Below are positions 12,833 to 24,749 of a stretch of 64,000 bases of DNA, piece after piece. The notes beneath the pieces were generated by a model that was not told the DNA's origin, did not search any database, and was given only the letters and a program-made list of their open reading frames with translations. The position numbers and the translations under genes are program-made. Within the stretch, counting starts at the first letter, position 1. The number at the start of each line of letters is the position of its first letter. This DNA comes from Setaria digitata (lineage: Eukaryota > Nematoda > Chromadorea > Rhabditida > Setariidae). Where the stretch lies: NCBI GenBank assembly GCA_003640385.1, contig RCAB01000082.1:1-64000 (forward strand). Direction: 5' to 3'.

Positions 12833-15703
12833 TTATGATGACTGTTGCTGAGTCGACGAATCTGAAGCCACTGATCCTTGTTCACCGTTTGATTTTCCTG
12901 TCGTTGATGTTGCCGAACTGTTCACCTGTTCTAGCATTCTTTGTAACTGTGCCTGTGGGTCTGTTACTGTACGATTTGATTGTGCTGCCTGCAAATAATA
13001 ATCTTCCACTATTGAATCTCGTATCTTAAAAAGGTAGTAATCCCAGTTCATACTTGCATAAACTAAAAACAAAAACTGACATGGCCTTCTTTAGTTCTAA
13101 GAAGATTGTTGAAGAAGGAAACTAGCGGAGAATTGCCATCTCCTCCTTCACTTGTTTGTTTTTGCGGTGTAGTTCGTTTCGGCGATGAAACTTCGATGCT
13201 TGCAAGTTTCTGCAAAAACGCTTGCTCCTCTTCTGCTTCTATTACTTGATCTCGTATGGACTGTCTTTCACGCACCATCTGTAATACATGAGAAAAATTA
13301 AATTGTTCCTACTGTCGGGATCTTTTTGCTAAAAATTTCTCATTAATATGAACTGAATCAGGCGAGCAACTATAAATTAATTTGGTGAGGAACTTTCGTC
13401 CCTCATTATTCGCAATGCTAAAAAAAAAATGGAAACTGACATCTAATGGATGATCCACATCTGGAATCGCTTCCTTGATAATATCGAGCTTCTTGTCATT
13501 ATCCCATCCTGCTGGTACAAATATCGAATCTTTGTCAACTACCTGAGCAGGTGTTGTAAATGGCATTCCACAAACTCGATGAACAAGATATTTATACAAT
13601 AAAGCTGTATTCTTTTCTTCCTTGGCGGATGTGTAAACCTGAAAAGACGTAGACTTAACCTGAAGGCTTAATGAATAAACTACGCATATATTATATGCAT
13701 ATATACTAACAGAGAAAAGCAAGGGATAAAAAGATAGCATGTTACTAGGATTACCAAAGCAGCTCCATGTGCCATGCAAAACTTGCGGACGTGGTACTGT
13801 AGACGATCGAGCTGATCATCAGACATTTCAGTATGTGCCAAATCACTCTTCGTTAGCACAACTACCAGTGCAGCACCTGTGTTTCGAGTCAAAATATTTT
13901 GATCCAATGGTAGCAGTACCTAATACAAAACATTTCGAATCAGACACGTCCTTTTTTCTTTTATTCGGATAAAAGAGAGAACAAAATAGAAAAGCAATGA
14001 AAAGAAGGAAAGAGAAAATTACATCTTGTATCAGCGACCATTAATTTATAGAAATTATAAGGTATCAAAGAAAAAAAAATCATTAGCATTATTACACAAC
14101 GCAAACTTACATGTTCCGTTTCCATGGATGGTATTTTGTCACTTTGCATTGAGCTATCAAGCGGTTCAACATATTCCTGCCAAAATAGTTCTTCTGAAAT
14201 GACCTTTAGCATTTCTCTGTCAGTGTTGATTTCTACTTTGATTAGCACAATACGATCCCCATCTCTGAGAGTTTAAAATTATGCACAGTAATAGGGTGTT
14301 AAGAAGAATTGTGTATATAGGTCTTGTAAAGAGAAGTGAATTTATTATGTCGAGCTTACGTGATTTGCGAGCATCCGCTACAGTGCTTTTGTCGAATATA
14401 TTTTCTATCTGATCACTGATCACCTTAACCCATTTATTCAGTGATGGCAATATAGATCCAGGTTCTTGCATCGATGCACATAATATCACAATGCTCTTAC
14501 TTAACGGAGCAGTTAAAGCAAATTTCACCAAAGAGGCAAACGCCTCATCACCGTCTAAAACCCATACTGGGAGTGTTACACTTTCGCCAGGTGCAACACC
14601 TGCACCTAAAATTGAAAAATGCGAAATCGCTGAATAATTTGTTTGAATGGATTGTTTTGAAGTTTTCAGTTTTCTACAATCTTCCAAAATAGCTGCTAAA
14701 ATAGCGCCCTGCTATAAAAACTATAACACGGAAGTTAGTTTTCTACTTTTGTTTTATCCATATTCTTAAATTAAATTTCTGTTAAAATAATTTTTGATGA
14801 TTCGATAAAGTAATTGAACGTAATGATAACAATAAGACCTGCTGATGCCAACTGATAAGCATAGCTTACGTCCCTGTAGTCTGTATGAACATTTAAAAAA
14901 TGATATTCAAGCGCAGAACCGCGACCAGACGTTTCTCGTTTTTCAAGTCTATTCAATAACCAACTTTTGCCACTTTGTCTATTCCCTAAAGTCCATAAAT
15001 TGATAAATAGCCTTAGTGCTAAAAAATGTTTCTTATTTGGACACATTTCTAAATAAGATTTGAGATTTTCCCTTAGGTTTTCCACACTTTTTTTTAGTTA
15101 CATAATTTTTTTGCAGATTTTCACATAATGTTTTGATTACAAGGTAACAAAGAATTAACAATCGTAGCAAATATGTGTTAAATTCTTAGGCAAATAAGTA
15201 CTATGCTTTACTTCATAAATTAGCAGCAATTAATAGGGAAAAAAGCATAAAACTTAAAACAAATATTATCTCTGATATGTTACCGAGGAAAAGGATCGTC
15301 CCTGGTGCACTATTGCTGATACCACTGGCGCTAACCTCGGATAATATCTGAGTCCTGAAATCCATTTTAATAGATGATTTTTCAAAAAGTACTTCCCAGC
15401 AGCTCTTAACGATAAGTTTATACAAACATAGGTTTTTTTAATTGCATAAATGTTTTTGCTGTTTTTCCAGCAATCCAAACCTTTCCCGAATAAGCTACAA
15501 GACATCAAATTAACAGTTTCTAACTCCTTTTAGAATTCTTTTAAAAAAGGAAAAACTAGCCAAATTCTTTCGTCGTCACTTCCACCTGTTGCATTCACAG
15601 TAGCATTACCGGCTACTGGAATTGACAAATTTAAAGAACCAGTTGGAGGCATCCGAAAGTTCCTAGCATATGAACCTGCAATTTCGATACCGAGTACAAC
15701 CAT
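12833..15703 (-). CDS. dli-1: Cytoplasmic dynein light intermediate chain
   Basis: Nine exons in transcription order: 15703-15561, 15354-15284, 14985-14839, 14605-14360, 14262-14111, 13919-13755, 13638-13441, 13278-13081, 13024-12833; about 503 residues. The protein is the dynein-1 subunit that links the motor to cargo adaptors. It has an N-terminal WxxILSEVS block, a Ras-like domain with a P-loop (GNRQSGKS, residues about 72-79), VWVLDGDE, the TKSDLA nucleotide-binding motif, and [10 protein letters not shown] at the end of the G domain. The C-terminal tail carries a short helix with FFNNLL (residues about 429-434), the adaptor-binding element of this family. The first intron appears to begin with GC (TTTG|GCTAGT) and the second with GTCTTA. 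If GTTTTT is used as the first donor instead, one residue is lost. The start could also be the internal Met at 15652. Family identity is secure. Confidence 0.93.
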
Positions 15704-15879
15704 CGAAAATCAAATTTCAAATTCAAAATAACTTTACATGTTTGTACGAACTGAAATTATTTATATCGAATATTCTGACACATTCAAAAGACATGAATAT
15801 TTTCCACTGAAGATGCAGCACAACTCCCTTTTAAAAAATGCTATTCGCCTTCCTAAATGCTCAGAATTACAATAAGAAA

Positions 15880-16130
15880 GAATTAATAAAAAATAATAGC
15901 AATAATAATAATTATTATTATAGCAATAGCGATGACAATAACAGTTTATATGATTGTTACCAGTTATTATGTTGTCATTACCATTATTGTTATTATAACA
16001 ACAATATCAATAACAGTAATAATAATAGCAATAACAATAATTAATAATAATAATAAATAATAACAATAACACTAATAAATGAGAATAATAATAATAATGA
16101 TAATAACAAGAAAAAATAATGACAATAATA
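15880..16130. repeat. AAT/AAC-rich simple-sequence tract
   Basis: An imperfect trinucleotide tract built from AAT, AAC and TAT units, open in several frames only because of its composition. It is not a gene. Confidence 0.8.
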
Positions 16131-17658
16131 GCAACACCACAAACATTAACGGAAGCAACAGCAATGGTAATGCCCCGATAATGCCAATAGCGAACACTAA
16201 GTTGAGGCGGGACGCTATGAAATTCTTAATGTCTTGTTGTAATTTAAAAACATAAAATATTTGTGATGATTTGGGAATTAACTCATAATCCAAATACCTG
16301 AAATGACTCTAATATATATTGTGATAACTTTTTGAATTTACACCTGATTACTAATTTTACTGGGTGAACAATCACAACTTCATTCGTATCTCCGAAATGC
16401 TTTAGATAGATAGTTGCCGTTCCTTAAGGTGTCCAATTTTCATCATGAATCATTCGACGATATTGCCGAATAATCCTATGATAAAATATATAAAGGGAGT
16501 TTTTGGCAAAATATGAATTTTTCTCATTTTGATTGCATGTACAACTATTAATTATTTTAAAAATGTATTTATGTTACGTAATAAATGAAATAACGGAAAT
16601 GGTTTAAATCATATGAGTGGCTGAAATACGATTTAAATCGGATTGCTAATAATATTAGTATTTACCCACTGTTTCAATGAATTTAAATTTTTTTTAAAAT
16701 TTAAAACAGATATTTGAATTTAAAAAAAAAATTAGAATGTATTTCGATGTGATGTGTTTTCTTTTGCATTCACTTTCTTTATTCCTTCCTATTCATTCAT
16801 TCATGAATTTCTCTTTTTTTTTTAAATTTAAGTTTGAATAACATATAAGAGAAAAAGGGAGAGAAAGAGAGAGAGAGGTAGAGGAGGGAAGAGAAGAAGG
16901 AGGAGAGAGAGAGGGGGAGGAAAAAGGGAGGGAAAGAAGAGAGAAAGCCAAAAAGATTTCATTAATACAACGATTTTGTTAATAGGATGACCTAACAAAG
17001 CCAACGTTGTTATGGGCTCTTCTTCCATTCTTTTCCTTTTTTTTTTTACTCCTTTCAAAACTTTCATTAATTAAATTTTTAATTTTTAATTTTACCTGGA
17101 ATACGTTTCTGTAATCACAGCAAAATGTTTTGGAGATTTGCACAAGCAAGCTTGGAAATTTTTGCTTAATTAGTGTAGCTGTTAGTTTTTAATTTTTGTA
17201 AGGTTTTTAATTGCTAATTAAGTTTTAAACTTGATCTTAACAGAAATAAGTTCAAAGGCCTCACAAAATCTTTTATATATTTACATATATATGTATAGTT
17301 TGAAAATGAGTTTTGTATTCGAAAGGATGCATTTTCTTTTAGACATTTTAATAAACATTTAATTTTTAAGAAATTTTAGTCTTTTTTGAAATGTTTTTTT
17401 TTTTCTCTCAAACTTTTTTACATCTCAATCGTTCTTTTTTTTTTTGATTTTTCTTGTTGCAGAAATTTTGCATTTAACAGCTCAAAAAAAAGAAACTGAC
17501 TGACTGAAATCATTTGAAGTTAATTTAAAAGAAAAAAGAGAAAAGAAGAAGGAAAAAAGAAATGGAAGAATGCTTAAATGTCTAATTAATCCCGTTTTAT
17601 GCGGCGTTTTAAACCATTTCCACTATTTGTTCCTTCACAAGTAAGATGAAGCTGAATG

Positions 17659-18051
17659 ACCGAGATGGAGCGGGAGGAAGTGAGAGGGAGATCGAGTTGT
17701 AACGAGAGGAGGACCGAGATGGAGCGGGAGGAAGTGAGAGGGAGATCGAGTTGTAACGAGAGGAGGACCGAGATGGAGCGGGAGGAAGTGAGAGGGAGAT
17801 CGAGTTGTAACGAGAGGAGGACCGAGATGGAGCGGGAGGAAGTGAGAGGGAGATCGAGTTGTAACGAGAGGAGGACCGAGATTGAGCGGGAGGAAGTGAG
17901 AGGAAGATCGAGTTGTAACGAGAGGAGGACCGAGATGGAGCGGGAGGAAGTGAGAGGGAGATCGAGTTGTAACGAGAGGAGGACCGAGATGGAGCGGGAG
18001 GAAGTGAGAGGGAGATCGAGTTGTAACGAGAGGAGGACCGAGATGGAGCGG
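17659..18051. repeat. 54-bp GC-rich minisatellite, seven full copies
   Basis: Units begin at 17659, 17713, 17767, 17821, 17875, 17929 and 17983, with a partial eighth from 18037. Each begins ACCGAGATGGAGCGGGAGG. Copies are almost identical; the fifth has ATTGAGC for ATGGAGC and GAGGAAG for GAGGGAG. The array is strikingly GC-rich against its surroundings. Because 54 is divisible by three, several frames stay open on both strands (for example 17656-18093 plus, and three minus frames), but there is no splice context and no recognisable protein, so I call it a repeat. Confidence 0.92.
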
Positions 18052-18589
18052 GGAAACAAGGCAAAGGTGGAGGACGAAGGGCAGAAGCATTAGCGGCGGT
18101 ATTATAATTACCATCTGTACATTCTCATTTTAATGGTAATCGTAAATCGATCCTTCTTTCTTTCCTCTGTTCAATTTCTGAAATCTACGGGTCAAAAGGT
18201 TATTGTAAATTTCTTGTTGCGCAAATGGTGCTGTTTCAGAAAGCTCTAGAAAAAGAAGGGAAAATTTCACTTACTTTATTCAATATTTCTTTTCAATTTT
18301 CTGAGCAAAATTTAGTCACAGTAGCAATATTTTGACTGATTAATAAATAAAATGATTTGATGATTATTTCATTTATTATTTTATTCCCATCCCCTAAACT
18401 GTTCATTATTTGATGATTTCTTTAGCTTTAGCCTAATCGTTAAATGCTTACAAGCAAAATTCCTTTGCATTTTTCTCATTTCATAAAAGTTTTTTCCTCT
18501 TCTTTTTCGTGAAGCACATTTCATAAATTGGAAATTGGATTCTATCGCTTCTTCCTATCATAATTATAGTATTAATTATGTATAACACT

Positions 18590-18790
18590 TATAATTCTAG
18601 TAATAATCACGTATATTATATATGATTCTATTATAATCACCTATAGAATATATGATTCTAGTGATAATCACATAATGTAATATACAGAGTTCTAGTGATA
18701 TTCACGTGCTGTACATATAGTTCTAGGATAATCACATGTAATATGCAAAGTTCCAGTGATAATCTTCTAGTGATAATCACGTACAAGCGT
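18590..18790. repeat. Degenerate tandem repeat (GTGATAATCAC core)
   Basis: Five or six imperfect copies, roughly 35-45 bp each, share TTCTAGTGATAATCACGTA followed by an AT-rich spacer. The core GTGATAATCAC is nearly palindromic (GTGAT/ATCAC). No coding signal. Confidence 0.65.
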
Positions 18791-20660
18791 TATAGCTATG
18801 CCAATTTCTATGCACGCGAAACTCCTGGTGCAAATAAATTCAATTTCAAAATCTATAAATTGTTAAAAAAAAAAGACTAGCAGCAGCTAAGAAATTAGGT
18901 TTTTGAATTCTTCGATTTTAAATTTAGTTCCTGTAAGTAATGAATGTTACATTGCTTATTAACATCAGTATTGGAATACTTTTTTAAAAATAAATTCCCT
19001 TATCAATTTCGACTTAATTTCTTCCTGCATCTTTGTCGAAAATTGAATTTCCCTTTCTTCTTTATCCAGTTTTAGTCTTATCACATTGTTATTTATGCAG
19101 TATGCTTTTTATATCCATTTTCTTCTCATTGTGTTCCTTTTCTAATAATTGGATCATTCGACTTGAATATTAGAGGTGGATGATGCCGCACTTCAAGTAA
19201 TGGAATTATTCGGCGGATGGTAATTTATTTAAGTTGAAGTTTGTGAAGCTCATTTATCTATCCATTTAGGCATTTATTGTCTTGCTATTTTTGTTAATGA
19301 ACTTCTTTACTATTATTTCAATTTTGTCTTACTTTGCTGAATTAAATTTGGGTCAAAAAGAAACAAACATCCTCCTGTTTTATTTAGCAATCATTTCATT
19401 TCCGCAGGAAGTTTATTTGCTTTCCCTTTCTGTCCGGTTTTGAATTTTATGTTATTCCAAAATTTCCGAAATTTCGGTTTTAAAATTTCACATTGGAATG
19501 TTTTAAAATTTTCGAAGTCCAAAAAAGAAACTCTGAAATTCTGATACTCATTAATTATTAATTGAACAATTATCTTTTGTGAATTCCATAATTTGACATG
19601 AAGATTTAGATAGTTTGTTGAACGAAAATATTTATTAGATTTCAAACTGAACTTTAATAAATTCTCTTTCCTTTTCTATTAAACGATATCAGATCAAAAA
19701 ATTTTTTTAAAATACCATTTAATTATGAAAAACAAATGATAACTGTTTGGCCTATTTATTATTTTAAAAGTGACCAAAAATAGTTCAGTATAAAATGAAT
19801 TTAATCTTGGTATCAATTTTGATTAAAAGATTTGTATCTTGGTAATGCCACATTTAATTTTGGAATAATTTTAGAATTGATTTTAATTATTATTTAAAAA
19901 TTAAATAATTATCTGTTATTATTAATAGCAGTTTTTATCATTTAATAATCAAAAATAATAAGGTGATTGCAACAAGGATATAAAAAACAATATTTCGTAA
20001 AATGGCAACTTGCATAAATTACTTTACTATTATTAGAGAAGTCCGAATAATTATCAAGGGAATTGAGACGGCTGATTAATGAATTATTTTAAAACTAAAA
20101 CAATAGACCTTCAATTTGACATCGTATACACCTTACGTTAAGTGATCCAAATGATCCGTTTTATTTGATATAGCCTATCAATTATTTGATCAACCTGTTG
20201 CTGTTTATTAGTTCAAAATTATAATATTCAAAAAATATCTAAAAAAGCAGATTTTAAAAGCATAATTTTAAAAATCATATAAATTTAAATTACTAATAAT
20301 GATTTGTTGAATAAATTCGATTATTTTTCTTTGTTTTCCTTTATTGTCGTCCTTTTTGAGATTTTTGCTTTCCTTCCGTATTAAATATTGATGAGATTAG
20401 ACACATTCCGGATCGATAATCACTGCTTCCAGGTTGCAAATTCAATTCCTTTTCTTGTTTCCTTTCTGATTTTTTGGCTTTTTTTTTTCTGTGATTTTTC
20501 AATTACACCAATTAGCAACTGTGATTATTTATTGACTTGACTTATTATACAACTTACTCTGTATAATTTCTTCGTAATTTCAATTACATTTTTTCCTTTT
20601 TTTTCAAATTTAATCTAATTCTTTAGTAACATTTGCAGTTCTCAGATTGCATCCATTGGA

Positions 20661-20679
20661 GTACTGTATTCTACAGTAC
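20661..20679. promoter_or_regulatory. Perfect 8-bp hairpin just upstream of a start codon
   Basis: GTACTGTA, a 3-base loop, then TACAGTAC, ending 27 bases before the ATG at 20707. The right arm overlaps a possible acceptor (TTCTACAG). It could influence leader splicing, or be chance. Confidence 0.35.
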
Positions 20680-20706
20680 CATCTTATAAATGAATTAAAG
20701 AAGGAA

Positions 20707-23700
20707 ATGTGTGCTTTGCCGAGTATTTCATCTACACCGTATCGAACACCACTGTTACCACCGTCTCGTTCAAGCTACCTCTCTGAGTTAAATCATCACA
20801 ACAATGGTAATTCGGTATGTCTGTTACATTACTTCTATTGTTAGCCACTATTACTGTATCTACAGCTACCGTATTTACCGTATCCAAGCATTGATCTGCA
20901 TAATTTAAATCAGGCTTTCCGGGCATTGCATTTTTGTACTTGCTCAATGTTTTTTTTTTTTTTCCCTTTCATTTTTTTTTTCATTTTAATTTTAAAGTTA
21001 GAAATTTACTTTGAAAATTCCTAGAAACAATGAAGGAATATAAATTTAAAGCTAAATTTTGTGATAATATTGCATTTAATGATATGTGTGGGCATTATGT
21101 ATTAATCAGTCTTGTAATATGATATGATGAAATTGATATCCTATTGTTATTGTTTACTTAGATACTTATTATTTCTCAGATTTTATAACTAACGATTTAT
21201 TAAAGTTGTAATATTTGATAATAGATTAATACTTCTGAAAGGGAAATTAAAATTATTATGATAAAAATAATATGGCAACAGTTAATATCTATGCAATTAA
21301 CAGATTTGCTTTTAGATTTTAAGTAATTTAGACTAAAGATATTAAATGAAATATGTATCGAATCTTTCTCAAATTTTAAAAGCTGATAATTTAATGAATA
21401 AATTTTAGCATAAATTTTGTCCAGAAATTTTAATAAAAATAATATTAAATGACAAATATTAATGATTGATAGGATTCATTTTGATATTCGAAATGCTAAA
21501 GCATTATCAGATCAGGAAATCTCGAATATAATCGATGAGATGATTTAGGAATCGAGAGTCGAAGGATTGATAAGATGGGTTGATAAATGGGATAAATGAT
21601 TGTAAACTAGTCATTTTGATGACACCTTTCTCTATTCAGTATGTTGGTGACAACGTCTTTCTGTTTTGATCACATCAGTGCTTTATCAATTCCCACATGC
21701 TTTTTTATGATTACTTGAATTTCATTTCTTCTAAATTCCATTCCAACAATTAATTCCGAACCGTATTTAAGCTCTTGCTGTAATATTTATAAAGAAATTG
21801 CATCACTTTTTTTTTTCTTTTTTAAATTCATCGAACTAAATTTTTCAAAAAAAATTTTTTTTTTTTTCAAATATTTTCTTCCTTCTTTTTCAGATTGCAC
21901 CATCACCTTGTTGTCGTCGAATACATTCAATGCAACGTAAGCCACCATTGGAAGCGGATACTAATTTTCATAAACAGCAAACAGAAATTCGAATTAATCT
22001 CTCGAAAGTATGAAATTTCTATTAATATAATTATTTGACAAAATCAAAAACTCACATCAAATTGGTTTTCAATTAAAAATTACAATTTGAGTAAAATTTT
22101 GAAGCTTGCTATCAAAAAAAAAAGAGGAATTGATCAAAAACTGAAATATTGAAAGCAGTAAAAAAAAAAAAACTTCATCTCTGTAATCCATTTGCAATAA
22201 ATTTATTACACTGATAATCAAAATATTTTGTTGAAAATTTATTTGCAAAATTTTTCCAAGAAGAAAGCCAATAGACTATGTGAAAATTTTTTTTTTAATT
22301 TTATTTTAAACTTCATCTAGACACGCTTGATATTTTAAATTACAAAAAGTTTTCTTTCCCTTTTTACAGGTTAAATATTCGTTACTGATATTAACATTAA
22401 TGGCCATTTTATCAGTTCTTTTTGCATTTACGTCACTGCTCAGTTTACTTTCCGTTCAATGCCGTACCGCTGCAGCGGAATCATTTACGTCTTCCGGTGA
22501 CGCTTCATTAATATTACATGATGCATTGTATGAAATAGCCAATTCATTATCATTAATTGCTGTGACAACATCAGTTTCCACCTTTCTCTTATCAACTTTA
22601 CAACTCTTTTTCGCTCTGAAAATGCTTAAAACAAATCCAACATCAATTAAAAGGTGAGCTCTGTTTTAATTGATTCGAGTAATTAGTGAAGTATTTCATA
22701 AATTGTAGTAATAAAAGTAACTGAAAGATGATTTTTTTTTTTATTCAGAATGCAATTAAATAATTAAAAAGATTATTCAAATAATTCATGCTACAATCTT
22801 TTCTTATTTTGATTTGCTAAATTATTTTTCAGCCAANAATGATTTTTTTTTTATTCAGAATGCAATTAAATAATTAAAAAGATTATTCAAACAATTCATG
22901 CTACAATCTTTTCTTATTTTGATTTGCTAAATTATTTTTCAGCCAAAAATTAGAAAAAAAAAAAAAAGCAATCCAAAATTACTTCCCTCTTTCTTTGTCT
23001 TTTTTCTGACCATCCTTTTCTTCCACTTGACTACATATATATTCTCTTAACCACTCGAAATTTTTATCTAATTTGATTTTAAATTTTGCATTCTCGTTGA
23101 CCGAACATTCCTGTAATTAGCTGTTTCTCTTTTTTGAGCCATATTTATTTCCATAAAATATATTGCAAATGACTACTTTTTTTCCTCATTTCGCAGTCTT
23201 TGTCCTTTCTTCGTTAATTAATTGTTTAATCATATCAAGTCGATTGTTAATTATCAACAATTTTAATTATCCATATCATACCGTTGTAATTTTCTAACTC
23301 TGAATTTCATCAGAATGATATTTCTTGTTCTTCCATCTCAGTGACTTTTATTCGACAATATCAAACAACATTAAGTAATGCATTAGACAGGATATCGTAA
23401 ATTTTCCGCTTCAGTTCTTTTAATTTTCTCGGCCGATGGTTCGCTAATAAAGACTCTAAAATTGCATCGATAAATAGCCTGAAATTTTATAAATTTATGA
23501 TATGAGTCATTATCAATATTATTGATATTATCATTACTATTAATATTATTATTGATTGTTATTAAATGATTACTATTAATAATTGAATTATCGTTATTGT
23601 TATCGTTTTCATTAATTGCTATAGATTATTATTAATTCTCGCCATTATTTATTATTGTACTATTGCTGTTATTATTACCATTATCATTATTATGGTGTAT

Positions 23701-24749
23701 ATGGATATGTAATTTGAGAACTGCTGCCGATGAATTAATGACTTTGCCCTCCTAAAATAACTATTTATCAAAGGTAAAATCCGAGAAGTCTAAAAAGATT
23801 TCATCATTCCGGTAACATTTTGCACGCCACTTTTTCAATTAGAGCCATAAAATTTTACAGCTTGAAATTTGAAAAATTTTAATTTAAAAATCAACAATTT
23901 GAAATTTCCATTTTCTTTTTTATTCTCTCTCTCTCTCTGTCTCCTTCTGTCTCTCCCTCTTTCACTTTTTTGAAGTGATTTGTCATCTCTTTTAAAAAAA
24001 AAAAAAAATGTTTTGGAATCATTTTAATAATTTTGAAGCATATATACATTATATATATATATATATATAATACTTCAAAATTATATTATAGCTAGTTAAT
24101 AATTTGACTTGCGTTAAATTTTCATAAATTCAATGATTTGTTTAAATTAATAAATTTTTAATTAGAAATAGCAATTTATTACTACTTAATATTTCAGAGT
24201 TCTATCATTTCTAAATGGCGGACGATTTCTACGCTGCACTGTTTATACAGCCTGGTTTTTTGCAGTACTTCTTTTCATTGTCGGTAAATATTTCCTGTTA
24301 AAAAGAAAAAAAAAAAAAAACTGGATTATATCAGAATTGTGACTAAGCATTTTATTCTACCTTTTTTACTATCTGCACAGTATGATCTAATCATTTAATA
24401 TCTAAGCTAGATTTTTTTTTTTTTCTAATTTCTAAAGTATATTATAAAGAAATATAAGTAAACTTTTGCGGGATGATATAAAATTGTAATAATGTAACAT
24501 TCTTTTAATCGATATAAATTTTGTCTCTTTTAGGCATATTTTCCTTGCGTTCCAGGTAATGTATTACAATGGATGCTAGTACCAGGACGTGTTGGTACCA
24601 TAGCACGTGGCGTTGGCGCAGCATTCGGCATTGCGTCAATTGCTATTTGTACGGCAGGTTTTATACATTGCATCTATGTGTGGTGCTCAAGTAATGATAA
24701 AAAAGTGGAAGAAGAATATATGAATGGTAATTTATCGACGCTTGTTTAA
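20707..24749 (+). CDS. Four-transmembrane protein of unknown family
   Basis: Five exons: 20707-20814, 21894-22007, 22370-22653, 24198-24283, 24556-24749; about 261 residues and all phases close. The last acceptor is the AG at 24554-24555: the stronger-looking one at about 24535 would run into a stop. The N-terminal 75 residues are Ser/Pro- and Cys/Arg-containing and hydrophilic, with no signal peptide. Four hydrophobic segments follow: about residues 76-102, 128-160, 178-202 and 212-240. The tail is short and acidic. The loop between segments 1 and 2 has a single Cys, and no claudin or tetraspanin CCG-type motif is visible. I do not recognise the family; it may be nematode-specific. The region upstream of the ATG stays open for some codons, so an earlier start or extra 5' exon is possible. 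An N-containing duplication lies in intron 3. Confidence 0.72.
22728..22950. repeat. Tandem 110-bp duplication around an N
   Basis: Two near-identical copies (about 22728-22836 and 22838-22950; one clear difference, AAATAATTC versus AAACAATTC) meet at the single N at 22837, inside an intron. This pattern suggests contig ends that overlapped but were joined with an N. Confidence 0.85.

Larger units (their letters stand above)
15704..20706. other. Gene-poor intergenic region between divergent genes
   Basis: Five kilobases between the 5' ends of the dynein chain gene (-) and a membrane-protein gene (+). It contains ATT/AAC simple repeats (about 15880-16130), a purine-rich GA tract (about 16845-16950), a 54-bp minisatellite (17659-18051) and a degenerate repeat (about 18590-18790), annotated separately. 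The rest is AT-rich DNA in which I see nothing; it must include both promoters. Confidence 0.6.

Noticed and set aside
13309..13440. Readable frame between dynein-chain exons 7 and 8
   Set aside because: Including it breaks the phase or adds sequence with no counterpart in the family; skipping it joins exons 7 and 8 in phase at the expected place.
15261..15508. Alternative start for the dynein chain within 15284-15425
   Set aside because: The conserved WxxILSEVS block and the acceptor before GACTCAG show that an upstream exon (15561-15703) supplies the N-terminus.
17586..18114. Long open frames on both strands over the 54-bp array
   Set aside because: They are a by-product of a repeat unit divisible by three; no splice or family evidence.
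24536..24555. Upstream acceptor for the last exon of the four-TM gene
   Set aside because: Using it produces an immediate in-frame stop; the AG at 24554-24555 keeps the frame.
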